From the NCBI GenBank assembly GCA_034004685.1, contig JAVEWG010000008.1, positions 1 through 64,000 on the forward strand: 64,000 nucleotides of DNA. Reading direction: 5' to 3'. Every line of letters starts with the position of its first letter. Position 1 is the first letter of the stretch. This DNA comes from JAEUNX01 sp034004685. GTDB lineage: Bacteria > Pseudomonadota > Gammaproteobacteria > Burkholderiales > Rhodocyclaceae. The notes under the pieces were generated by a model. The model made no database searches, had not been told where the DNA came from, and worked only from the letters and a program-made list of their open reading frames with translations. Below, one piece after another: positions 35,317 to 42,928 of the stretch. A program made the translations under genes and the position numbers.

Positions 35317-36293
35317 TGCTGGCTTACCTTGTCCGCCGGCTGATCTACGCCCTGCCCATCCTGCTGGGGGTGAACATCCTCACCTTTGCCCTGTTCTTCG
35401 TGGTGAATACCCCAGACGACATGGCCCGCATGCAACTGGGCGTGAAACGGGTCACACCGGAGGCCATCGAGCGCTGGAAGATGGAGCGGGGCTACGACAA
35501 GCCGCTGGTGTTCAATGCCCAGGCCCAGGGCACGGGCCATCTCACCGAGACGGTGTTCTTCCAGAAAAGCCTGCGGATGTTCGTCTTCGACTTTGGCCGG
35601 GCTGATGACGGGCGGGATATCGGCCAGGAGATCACCAGCCGGATGGGCCCGTCCCTGGCCATCGCGGTACCCACCTTTCTGCTGGGCCTGTTCGCGAGCA
35701 TCGCCCTGGCCCTGTTCCTGGTGATGTTCCGGGCCACGGCGCTGGATTTCTGGGGGGTGGTGGTCTGCGTGGCGATGATGTCCATTTCCAGCCTGTTCTA
35801 CATCATCGGCGGCCAGTGGCTGGTGGCCAAGGTGTGGAGCCTGGTGCCCATCTCCGGCTACGGGGTGGGGCTGGATGCCGGCCGTTTTCTGGTCTTGCCG
35901 GTGCTGATCAGCGTGGTGGCGGGAATCGGCGGCCATGCCCGCTGGTACCGCACCCTGTTCCTGGAGGAAATCTCCAAGGATTACGTGCGCACCGCCCGGG
36001 CCAAGGGGCTCTCCGAGGGGGTGGTGCTGTTTCGCCACGTGCTGGGCAATGCCCTGATCCCCATCCTGACCGGGGTGGTGGTGGTGATTCCCTTGCTGTT
36101 CATGGGCAGCCTGCTGGTGGAATCCTTCTTCGGCATTCCCGGCCTGGGCAGCTACACCATCGATGCCATCAATGCCCAGGACTTCGCGGTGGTGCGGGCC
36201 ATGGTTTTCATCGGCTCGCTGCTCTATATCGTCGGCCTGATTCTCACCGACATTTCCTACACCTTGGTGGATCCCCGGGTGAGGCTGGGCTGA
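35316..36293 (+). CDS. Oligopeptide-type ABC transporter permease (YejB-like)
   Basis: Inner-membrane permease of 325 residues, DppB/YejB type. The start MLAYLVRRLIYALPILLGVN is typical. A periplasmic insert of about 100 residues precedes the remaining helices. The EAA loop RTARAKGLSEGVVLFRHVLG (about 223-242) contacts the missing ATPase. The start ATG 35316 overlaps the binding protein stop, with CGGAGG upstream. The last residues DPRVRLG are the usual end of this family. Followed after 2 bases by the second permease. Confidence 0.92.
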   Translation: MLAYLVRRLIYALPILLGVNILTFALFFVVNTPDDMARMQLGVKRVTPEAIERWKMERGYDKPLVFNAQAQGTGHLTETVFFQKSLRMFVFDFGRADDGRDIGQEITSRMGPSLAIAVPTFLLGLFASIALALFLVMFRATALDFWGVVVCVAMMSISSLFYIIGGQWLVAKVWSLVPISGYGVGLDAGRFLVLPVLISVVAGIGGHARWYRTLFLEEISKDYVRTARAKGLSEGVVLFRHVLGNALIPILTGVVVVIPLLFMGSLLVESFFGIPGLGSYTIDAINAQDFAVVRAMVFIGSLLYIVGLILTDISYTLVDPRVRLG

Positions 36294-36295
36294 CC

Positions 36296-37702
36296 ATGGA
36301 CCTGGCCTTCAAGCCCGTCTTCCTGGGTACCGATCTCCTCCTCGGGCTGCTGATGGCCCTGGTGCTGGGAGCCGTGTGGCGGGCCCGCCGCAGCGAGCCG
36401 GCACGGGCGGCCTGGCGGGAGGTGGGCAAGCGTCCCGCCGGAATGGCCTCGGCCACCTTGCTGGCCTGCTTCCTGATGGTGGGCCTGACGGACAGCCTCC
36501 ACTACCGGTCGCGCCTGGCGCCGGCTGGGGATGGAACGCAGGCTACCTATGGTGGGGAGGTATTGAGCCTGCTGGACCTGGCCCTGGCTCCCCTGCGGGA
36601 GCGGCCGGAGAAAACCTATTCCGCACCCCTGGCCATCCAGCTCCAGTCCAGGGAAACCGTCGATCTACCCGGCGGTGGCCAGGCCCGGGAGTTCCCGCGG
36701 TTGCGTCATGGGGGCGCCCATCTGGCCGACCCGGCGGAAGTGGCGGCGGATCTTGCCGGCCGCGCCGGCTGGGGTGCGGGACAGGGTCTGGCCCTGACGG
36801 CGGCCCTTGCCCTGGTGCTGGCCGGTGTCGTGGGGCGATCCGGGAGCCCCTTTTCGGCGCGCCTGGTGGATCTGCTGCGGGGCCGTCATGATCTGGCCTG
36901 GCGTTCGGCCCTGGCGAGCTTGGGTGGGGTGGCCCTGATTTCCGGGGTGCTGCTGGAGCTGGCTCCGGTCTATCACGTGTTCGGTACCGACAAGGTGGGG
37001 CAGGACGTGCTCTACCTCACCCTGAAGAGCGTGCGCACCGCCCTGGTGATCGGCACCCTGACCACCCTGGTGCTGCTGCCGGTGGCGGTGGGGGCGGGCA
37101 TCCTGGCGGGCTTCCTGGGGGGCTGGGTGGATGATGTCATCCAGTATGTCTACACGGTGCTCAACTCGATCCCCGGGGTGCTGTTGATCGCCGCTGCGGT
37201 GCTGATGATGCAGGGGGTGATCGACCGTCATCCGGAGTGGTTCGCCACCGCCGCCGAGCGGGCCGACGCACGCTTGCTGGCCCTGTGCTTCATTCTGGGG
37301 CTGACCAGCTGGACCGGACTGGCGCGCCTCCTGCGGGGGGAAACCCTCAAGCTGCGGGAGCTGGAATATGTCCAGGCGGCCCGGGCCTTTGGGGTGAGCA
37401 CGGCCCGCATCCTGACCCGCCACATCCTGCCCAACCTGATGCATATCGTGCTGATTGCGGTGGTGATGGATTTTTCCGGCCTGGTGCTGGCCGAGGCGGT
37501 GCTTTCCTACGTGGGGATCGGGGTGGATCCGGGTACCGTGAGTTTTGGCACCATGATCAACGCCGCCCGCATGGAGCTGGCCCGGGAGCCCATGGTCTGG
37601 TGGTCGCTGGCGGCGGCCTTCCTGTTCATGTTCGTGCTGGTGCTGTCGGCCAACCTGTTCGCCGATGCGGTGCGGGATGCCTTCGACCCCCGGCGGGGGT
37701 GA
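36296..37702 (+). CDS. Oligopeptide-type ABC transporter permease with N-terminal extension (YejE-like)
   Basis: Second permease, 468 residues, DppC/YejE type. The usual core is about 300 residues; here the family start (VYHVFGTDKVGQDVLY) is at about 223-238. About 220 residues, with two or three extra hydrophobic segments and a polar periplasmic-looking stretch, lie in front. The EAA loop QAARAFGVSTARILTRHILP (about 359-378) and C-terminal ANLFADAVRDAFDPR are normal. The gene is 2 bases after YejB-like. The next gene downstream, smpB, is on the other strand, so the ATPase must be encoded elsewhere. Confidence 0.88.
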   Translation: MDLAFKPVFLGTDLLLGLLMALVLGAVWRARRSEPARAAWREVGKRPAGMASATLLACFLMVGLTDSLHYRSRLAPAGDGTQATYGGEVLSLLDLALAPLRERPEKTYSAPLAIQLQSRETVDLPGGGQAREFPRLRHGGAHLADPAEVAADLAGRAGWGAGQGLALTAALALVLAGVVGRSGSPFSARLVDLLRGRHDLAWRSALASLGGVALISGVLLELAPVYHVFGTDKVGQDVLYLTLKSVRTALVIGTLTTLVLLPVAVGAGILAGFLGGWVDDVIQYVYTVLNSIPGVLLIAAAVLMMQGVIDRHPEWFATAAERADARLLALCFILGLTSWTGLARLLRGETLKLRELEYVQAARAFGVSTARILTRHILPNLMHIVLIAVVMDFSGLVLAEAVLSYVGIGVDPGTVSFGTMINAARMELAREPMVWWSLAAAFLFMFVLVLSANLFADAVRDAFDPRRG

Positions 37703-37761
37703 CGGCTAGATCGACGCCAGCATGGTGCCGCGGGCGGGGCAGCAGATCCCACCCCAGGCGC

Positions 37762-38208
37762 CTATCCCTTGGCGCGGATCAGGCGGGCCTTCTCCCGTTC
37801 CCAGTCCCTTTCCTTCTCGACTTCCCGCTTGTCGAACTGTTTCTTGCCCTTGGCTAGGCCGATGGACGCCTTGACCCGGCCCTTGCTGTAGTGCAGATCC
37901 AATGGCACCAGGGTGTAGCCGGCCCGTTCCACCTTGCCGATGAGGCGGCTGATCTCGCCGGCATGGAGGAGCAGCTTGCGGGTGCGGGTGGGGTCGGCGG
38001 TGATGTGGGTGGAGGCGCTGGCAAGGGGCGTGATGTGCATGCCGAAGATGAATACCTCGGCGTCGCGCACGATGATGTAGGCTTCCTTGATGTTGGCCCG
38101 TCCGGCCCGGATCGCCTTGACTTCCCAGCCTTCAAGCACGAGCCCCGCCTCGAAGCGTTCTTCGATGAAGTAGTCGTGGAGGGCCTTGCGATTGTCGACG
38201 ATGCTCAT
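37762..38208 (-). CDS. smpB: SsrA-binding protein SmpB
   Basis: tmRNA-binding protein for ribosome rescue, 148 residues. Conserved features: the start NRKALHDYFIEERFEAGLVL (about 6-25), GWEVKAIRAGR (about 27-37), the TRTRKLLLH stretch (about 74-82) and the C-terminal GLAKGKKQFDKRE (about 117-129) that enters the decoding site. Convergent with the Yej-like operon and divergent from ratA across 72 bases, the usual betaproteobacterial arrangement. Confidence 0.97.
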   Translation of the reverse strand: MSIVDNRKALHDYFIEERFEAGLVLEGWEVKAIRAGRANIKEAYIIVRDAEVFIFGMHITPLASASTHITADPTRTRKLLLHAGEISRLIGKVERAGYTLVPLDLHYSKGRVKASIGLAKGKKQFDKREVEKERDWEREKARLIRAKG

Positions 38209-38280
38209 GGGCGGGGGTTTCGGGTGAGGAATGGGCTAAAATCGATAAGTTTAACAGTTCATCCGGCTGAAAGCCCTGGC

Positions 38281-38727
38281 ATGGCCGCCGTCAAGAAAAG
38301 CGTTCTCATTGAATTTACCCCCCGGCAGATGTTCGATCTGGTGGACCAGGTGGAGCTCTATCCCCAGTTCCTGCCCTGGTGTGGCGGTACAGAGCTACTG
38401 GCGCGGGACGAGCAAATCACCGCCGCCCGGCTGCACATCAACTACCACGGGCTCAAGGCCCATTTCAGCACCGAAAATGCGAAGGAGGCCCCCTTTTGGA
38501 TGGAAATCCGTCTCAAGGACGGGCCATTCCGACATCTTGAAGGGATGTGGCGCTTCACCCCCCTGGGAGATACTGCCTGCAAGGTGGAGTTCGAACTGCA
38601 CTATGAGTTCGCCAGCAAGTTGCTGGAAAAGGCGGTTGGTCCGGTGTTCAGTCACATTGCCAACACGTTTGTGGATTCCTTCGTGAAGCGCGCCGAACAA
38701 ATCTATCGGGGGCAAGGCAATGTCTGA
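38281..38727 (+). CDS. ratA: RatA/COQ10-type START domain protein
   Basis: Protein of 148 residues with the polyketide cyclase/START fold. Start AAVKKSVLIEFTPRQMFDLVDQ and the YPQFLPWCGG motif (about 24-33) are typical. Relatives include yeast Coq10 (ubiquinone binding) and E. coli RatA (reported to affect 70S ribosome formation), so either a quinone-related or ribosomal role is possible. ATG 38281 starts the conserved part. It overlaps rnfH by 8 bases. The RatA/RatB toxin-antitoxin reading is not supported by sequence. Confidence 0.9.
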   Translation: MAAVKKSVLIEFTPRQMFDLVDQVELYPQFLPWCGGTELLARDEQITAARLHINYHGLKAHFSTENAKEAPFWMEIRLKDGPFRHLEGMWRFTPLGDTACKVEFELHYEFASKLLEKAVGPVFSHIANTFVDSFVKRAEQIYRGQGNV

Positions 38728-39052
38728 TGTGATCAACGTGGAAGTGGTCTATGCCCTGCCGGCCCGCCAGGAACTCGTCCATCTGCGCCTGCCGGTGGGA
38801 GCGACCTTGCAGCGGGCGGTGGAATCTTCCGGACTCCTGCAGAAGTACCCGGAAATCGAATTGGGCAAAGCCAACAAAGTGGGGGTTTTCGCCAAGCTGG
38901 CCAAGCTGGACACGGTCCTCAAGGACCGGGACCGGGTGGAGATCTACCGCCCCCTGATCGCCGATCCCAAGGACGTGCGCCGCAAACGGGCGGAAGAGGG
39001 CAAGGTGATGAAGAAGGGGGGCGGCCCGGCCGAGGAAACGGCCCTGCCCTGA
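38720..39052 (+). CDS. rnfH: RnfH family ubiquitin-like protein
   Basis: Protein of 110 residues in the UPF0125/RnfH family with a beta-grasp (ubiquitin-like) fold. Core patterns are VEVVYALPARQELVHLRLP (about 8-26), GVFAKLAKLDTVLKDRDRVEIYRPL (about 55-79) and the KDVRRKRAEE tail (about 84-93). Its function is not settled; in this neighbourhood it commonly follows ratA. Overlap with ratA suggests coupled translation. Convergent with the DUF4124 gene 13 bases downstream. Confidence 0.92.
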   Translation: MSDVINVEVVYALPARQELVHLRLPVGATLQRAVESSGLLQKYPEIELGKANKVGVFAKLAKLDTVLKDRDRVEIYRPLIADPKDVRRKRAEEGKVMKKGGGPAEETALP

Positions 39053-39065
39053 CAGGACCGTCGGC

Positions 39066-39542
39066 TTACTTGCAGCCGCTTTCCAGGGCTTTCTCGGCCC
39101 GGGCGATTTCCGCTTCCCGGGTGGCGTCGTCCATCACTTCCCGCTCCCCGGCGGAGTTGTAGCGAGCCAGCCGCTGGCCGCTGCGCAGGCCGATCAGCTG
39201 GCTGCGCAGGGATTCGCAATTTTTCTGACGGGCCTCCGCCTCCTGGCGTTCCTTGTCAGCCTTGGCCTGAGCCTCGGCAGCTTCCTTGCGGCGTTGGCGG
39301 AAGGCGGCGTCCGGGTCGGAGGGGGCCGCTGGCTTGCTCCCTTCCGTGACCTTTTCGGTTTCGGCGGGCTTGGTGGGGGCCGGGGTGGTGTGTTTGTACA
39401 CCGAGGCCCCTTGGGTGGGGGGTGGGGTGTCGGAGAAATGGACCTGACCGCTGGCGTCACGCCATGTGTATATCTGGCCGGCCTGGGCGGCGAAGCTGCC
39501 GAGCAGGCACAGGGTTGCAATCAGGGGGGCAGTCGGATGCAT
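39066..39542 (-). CDS. DUF4124 domain-containing exported protein
   Basis: Secreted or periplasmic protein of 158 residues. The signal peptide ends near FAAQAG (about 22). DUF4124 follows immediately: QIYTWRDASGQVHFSDTPPP (about 23-42), where the W-x-D-x-x-G pattern is diagnostic. A proline/threonine-rich linker then leads to an Ala/Glu/Lys-rich coiled-coil-like stretch (about 83-110). Two cysteines (about 109 and 157) may form a disulfide. Function unknown. Divergent from guaB. Confidence 0.85.
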   Translation of the reverse strand: MHPTAPLIATLCLLGSFAAQAGQIYTWRDASGQVHFSDTPPPTQGASVYKHTTPAPTKPAETEKVTEGSKPAAPSDPDAAFRQRRKEAAEAQAKADKERQEAEARQKNCESLRSQLIGLRSGQRLARYNSAGEREVMDDATREAEIARAEKALESGCK

Positions 39543-39567
39543 CGGGAACTCCAGCGGAAACGGCGCT

Positions 39568-39595
39568 TTTGCTGTGTTTTCTCAGCCTGTATAAT
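39568..39595 (+). promoter_or_regulatory. Candidate sigma-70 promoter for guaB
   Basis: A perfect TATAAT (39590-39595) preceded at 15-16 bases by TTTGCT/TTGCTG. It lies 28 bases before the guaB start, giving a very short leader. The -10 is convincing; the -35 is weak. Confidence 0.6.
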
Positions 39596-39622
39596 ACGGA
39601 TTTGGAAATAAGGATAGTAGCC

Positions 39623-41083
39623 ATGCGCGTGATTCAGAAGGCGCTGACCTTCGATGACGTCCTTCTCATCCCCGCCCATTCCACGGTTCTCCCCCGCGAT
39701 GTCAGCTTGGCTACCCAGCTGACCCGCAACATCCGGATCAATATCCCCCTGGTGTCCGCCGCCATGGACACCGTGACTGAAGCCCGCCTGGCCATTGCCC
39801 TGGCCCAGGAAGGGGGAATCGGGATCATCCACAAGAATCTCACGGCCCGTCAGCAGGCGGCCGAGGTTGCCAAGGTCAAGCGGTTCGAATCCGGCGTTCT
39901 CAAGGATCCGATCACCATTCCTCCCACCCTGAAGGTGAGCGAGGTGCTGGCCCTGACTCGCCAGCACCGCATCTCTGGTTTGCCGGTGGTGGACCATGGC
40001 GTGGTGGTGGGGATCGTCACCAACCGGGATCTGCGCTTCGAAACCAATCTGGATCAGCTGGTGTCCGCCATCATGACCCCCCGGGACCGCCTGGTGACCG
40101 TGCGGGAAGGCGGCAGTCTGGACGAGGCCCGCATCCTCATGCACAAGCACCGCCTGGAGCGGGTACTGGTGCTCAATGAGGCCGGTGAGCTGCGGGGTCT
40201 CATCACCGTCAAGGACATGATGAAGTCCACCGAGCATCCCATGGCCGCCAAGGATGAACATGGCCGCCTGCGGGTGGGCGCGGCCATCGGAGTGGGCTCT
40301 GGCACCGAAGAGCGGGCCGAAGCCTTGGCCGAAGCCGGGGTGGACGTGATGGTGGTGGATACCGCCCACGGTCATGCCCAGGGGGTGCTTGATCGGGTGC
40401 GCTGGGTGAAGAAGACTTTCCCCCAGGTGCAGGTCATCGGCGGCAACATCGCTACCGGCGACGCGGCGCGGGCCCTGGTGGACGCGGGGGCGGATGCGGT
40501 GAAGGTGGGCATCGGCCCGGGTTCCATCTGCACCACCCGGATCGTGGCCGGGGTCGGGGTTCCCCAGATCACCGCCATCGACAACGTGGCCACCGCCTTG
40601 GTGGGTTCGGGCGTGTCCATGATCGCCGACGGCGGCATTCGCTATTCGGGTGACATCTCCAAGGCCATCGCCGCCGGCGCCAATTGCGTGATGCTGGGCG
40701 GGCTTTTCGCCGGTACCGAGGAAGCGCCGGGGGAGACCGTCCTGTACCAGGGCCGTTCCTACAAGTCCTACCGGGGCATGGGTTCCCTGGGAGCCATGCA
40801 GCAGGGGGCCGCCGACCGCTACTTCCAGGACAGCTCGGCCAATGTGGATAAGCTGGTGCCGGAAGGCATCGAAGGCCGGGTGCCCTACAAGGGCGCGGTG
40901 ACCCAGGTGATCCACCAGTTGATCGGCGGGTTGCGGGCGTCCATGGGCTATGTGGGTTGCTCCGACATCGACACCATGCGCAGCCGTGCCCAGTTCGTGG
41001 AGATCACCAGCGCCGGGGTGCGGGAATCCCATGTCCATGATGTCCAGATCACCAAGGAAGCCCCCAACTATCACGTGGAGTGA
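39623..41083 (+). CDS. guaB: IMP dehydrogenase
   Basis: Oxidises IMP to XMP, the committed step to GMP. 486 residues, standard length. N-terminal barrel part MRVIQKALTFDDVLLIPAHS, CBS pair (about 93-205), NAD site DTAHGHAQGV (about 250-259), catalytic Cys in GPGSICTTRIVAG (about 299-311), flap-related GMGSLGAM (about 388-395), and C-terminal EAPNYH-like end. Start ATG 39623 follows AAGGA by 9 bases; upstream codons in the same frame overlap the promoter. A hairpin terminator separates it from guaA. Confidence 0.97.
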   Translation: MRVIQKALTFDDVLLIPAHSTVLPRDVSLATQLTRNIRINIPLVSAAMDTVTEARLAIALAQEGGIGIIHKNLTARQQAAEVAKVKRFESGVLKDPITIPPTLKVSEVLALTRQHRISGLPVVDHGVVVGIVTNRDLRFETNLDQLVSAIMTPRDRLVTVREGGSLDEARILMHKHRLERVLVLNEAGELRGLITVKDMMKSTEHPMAAKDEHGRLRVGAAIGVGSGTEERAEALAEAGVDVMVVDTAHGHAQGVLDRVRWVKKTFPQVQVIGGNIATGDAARALVDAGADAVKVGIGPGSICTTRIVAGVGVPQITAIDNVATALVGSGVSMIADGGIRYSGDISKAIAAGANCVMLGGLFAGTEEAPGETVLYQGRSYKSYRGMGSLGAMQQGAADRYFQDSSANVDKLVPEGIEGRVPYKGAVTQVIHQLIGGLRASMGYVGCSDIDTMRSRAQFVEITSAGVRESHVHDVQITKEAPNYHVE

Positions 41084-41100
41084 CCACGTGCGGCACGGCG

Positions 41101-41128
41101 AAGGCGGCTGCGGCCGCCTTTCTCTTTT
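41101..41128 (+). terminator. Hairpin terminator between guaB and guaA
   Basis: Stem AAGGCGGC/GCCGCCTT with TGCG loop followed by TCTCTTTT. It sits between the guaB stop and the guaA start, so it may reduce guaA expression relative to guaB. Read-through is still likely, because no separate guaA promoter was seen. Confidence 0.65.
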
Positions 41129-41142
41129 CAAGGCTTGAATCC

Positions 41143-42708
41143 ATGTCCCATCAAAAAATCCTCATCCTCGATTTCGGCTCCCAGGTCACCCAGCTCATCG
41201 CCCGCCGGGTGCGGGAGCAGCAGGTGTATTGCGAACTGCATCCCTTCGATGTTTCCGAAGACTTCATCCGCCAGTTCAATCCGAAGGGCATCATCCTTTC
41301 CGGCGGCCCCAACTCCGTTTATGAGGCCCTGGAGTGGAAGGCGCCCCAGGTAGTGTTCGAGCTGGGGGTGCCCGTGCTGGGCATCTGCTATGGCATGCAG
41401 ACCATGGCCCAGCAGTTGGGGGGCAGGGTGGAGAGTTCCGGTGCCCGTGAATTCGGCTTTGCCGAGGTCCGTGCCCGCGGCCACTCCCGCCTGTTCAACG
41501 GCATCCAGGACAAGACCAATGCCGAAGGCCACGGCCTGCTGGAGGTGTGGATGAGCCACGGCGACAAGGTCACCGAACTGCCCGCCGGGTTCAAGGTGAT
41601 CGGCAGCAGCGCGTCCTGCCCGGTGGCGGCGATGGCCGACGAGGCGCGCGGTTTCTACGCGGTGCAGTTCCACCCGGAAGTGACCCACACCATCAAGGGC
41701 AAGGAGATGATCGCCCGCTTCGTGCACGAGATCTGCGGCTGTGGCCACGACTGGAACATGCCGGACTACGTGAACGAGGCCATCGAGAAGGTGCGCGCCC
41801 AGGTGGGTGACGAGGAAGTCATCCTCGGACTTTCCGGCGGCGTCGATTCCTCGGTGGTGGCGGCGCTGCTGCACCGGGCCATCGGTGACCAGCTCACCTG
41901 CGTGTTCGTGGACAACGGCCTACTGCGCCTCAATGAGGGCGAGATGGTGATGCAGATGTTCGCCCGCAACCTGGGCGTCAAGGTCATCCACGTGGACGCC
42001 AGCGAGCAGTTCATGGGCCACCTCCGGGGCGTCACCGATCCGGAGGCCAAACGCAAGATCATCGGCCGCGAATTCGTCGAGGTGTTCCAGGCCGAGGCGA
42101 AAAAGCTCGCCAACGCCAAGTGGCTGGCCCAGGGCACCATCTACCCGGACGTGATCGAGTCCGCCGGGGCCAAGACTGGCAAGGCCCACGCCATCAAGAG
42201 CCACCACAACGTGGGTGGCCTGCCGGAAACCCTCAATCTCAAGCTGCTGGAACCCCTGCGGGAGCTCTTCAAGGATGAAGTGCGGGAACTGGGCGTCGCC
42301 CTCGGCCTGCCCCACGACATGGTCTATCGTCATCCCTTCCCGGGTCCGGGCCTCGGCGTGCGCATCCTCGGCGAAGTGAAGAAGGAGTTCGCAGACCTGC
42401 TGCGTCGGGCGGATGCCATCTTCATCGACGAACTGCGGGCCGCCGATTGGTACGACAAGACCAGCCAGGCTTTCGCCGTGTTCCTGCCGGTGAAGAGCGT
42501 GGGCGTGATGGGCGATGGCCGTACCTACGAGTACGTGGTAGCCCTGCGCGCCGTGCAGACCCAGGATTTCATGACCGCCCACTGGGCCGAACTGCCCCAC
42601 AGTCTGCTGGGCAAGGTGAGCAACCGCATCATCAATGAGGTACGCGGCATCAACCGGGTGGTCTATGACATCTCCGGCAAGCCGCCGGCCACCATCGAGT
42701 GGGAATAA
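41143..42708 (+). CDS. guaA: GMP synthase (glutamine-hydrolysing)
   Basis: Makes GMP from XMP, ATP and glutamine; 521 residues. Glutaminase domain with catalytic Cys in GICYGMQ (about 84-90) and His in VQFHPEVTHT (about 175). ATP pyrophosphatase domain with P-loop GLSGGVDSSV (about 228-237). Dimerisation domain ends with the invariant KPPATIEWE (residues 513-521). ATG 41143 with AAGG about 9 bases upstream. The 3' end is intact; an integrase gene follows 220 bases later, so the end of guaA is probably the attachment target and the element has kept or restored the reading frame. Confidence 0.97.
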   Translation: MSHQKILILDFGSQVTQLIARRVREQQVYCELHPFDVSEDFIRQFNPKGIILSGGPNSVYEALEWKAPQVVFELGVPVLGICYGMQTMAQQLGGRVESSGAREFGFAEVRARGHSRLFNGIQDKTNAEGHGLLEVWMSHGDKVTELPAGFKVIGSSASCPVAAMADEARGFYAVQFHPEVTHTIKGKEMIARFVHEICGCGHDWNMPDYVNEAIEKVRAQVGDEEVILGLSGGVDSSVVAALLHRAIGDQLTCVFVDNGLLRLNEGEMVMQMFARNLGVKVIHVDASEQFMGHLRGVTDPEAKRKIIGREFVEVFQAEAKKLANAKWLAQGTIYPDVIESAGAKTGKAHAIKSHHNVGGLPETLNLKLLEPLRELFKDEVRELGVALGLPHDMVYRHPFPGPGLGVRILGEVKKEFADLLRRADAIFIDELRAADWYDKTSQAFAVFLPVKSVGVMGDGRTYEYVVALRAVQTQDFMTAHWAELPHSLLGKVSNRIINEVRGINRVVYDISGKPPATIEWE

Positions 42709-42835
42709 ATTATCTTCGTGTCAGGTCGTCCCATGTCGTCCGGTATTCCGGAGAAAAGCAAGCCCTGACAATTGGTTAGCGTCTCATCTGGTCTCAACTT
42801 GCCTCACTAAAGCGCGCCCAAATTGGCGGTATTGG

Positions 42836-42913
42836 TGACGGTATCGAAGAGCCGGCCTTGAACGACCAAAGTTGATACCGTCAAATGCCCTGACGGTATC
42901 AGTGGACGGTATC
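42836..42913. repeat. Repeated GACGGTATC sites before the integrase
   Basis: TGACGGTATC at 42836-42845 and 42891-42900, GGACGGTATC at 42904-42913, and the inverted copy GATACCGTCA at 42874-42883. The last forms a perfect 10-bp inverted repeat with 42891-42900 across 7 bases. Such short repeats between attachment site and integrase start suit arm-type sites for integrase or excisionase, or an operator for the integrase promoter. Confidence 0.6.
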
Positions 42914-42928
42914 GGTTCGGGGGATGAG

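Noticed and set aside
38281..39052. ratA-rnfH as a toxin-antitoxin pair
   Set aside because: The fold is START/COQ10 plus a ubiquitin-like protein, both conserved housekeeping genes next to smpB; the RatAB toxin label is not supported here.
39521..41131. 536-codon minus-strand frame opposite guaB
   Set aside because: Exact antisense shadow of guaB; high His/Gly content and no family.
42709..42871. A tRNA or tmRNA as the attachment site of the element
   Set aside because: No cloverleaf or tRNA-like sequence was found; the neighbour is guaA.
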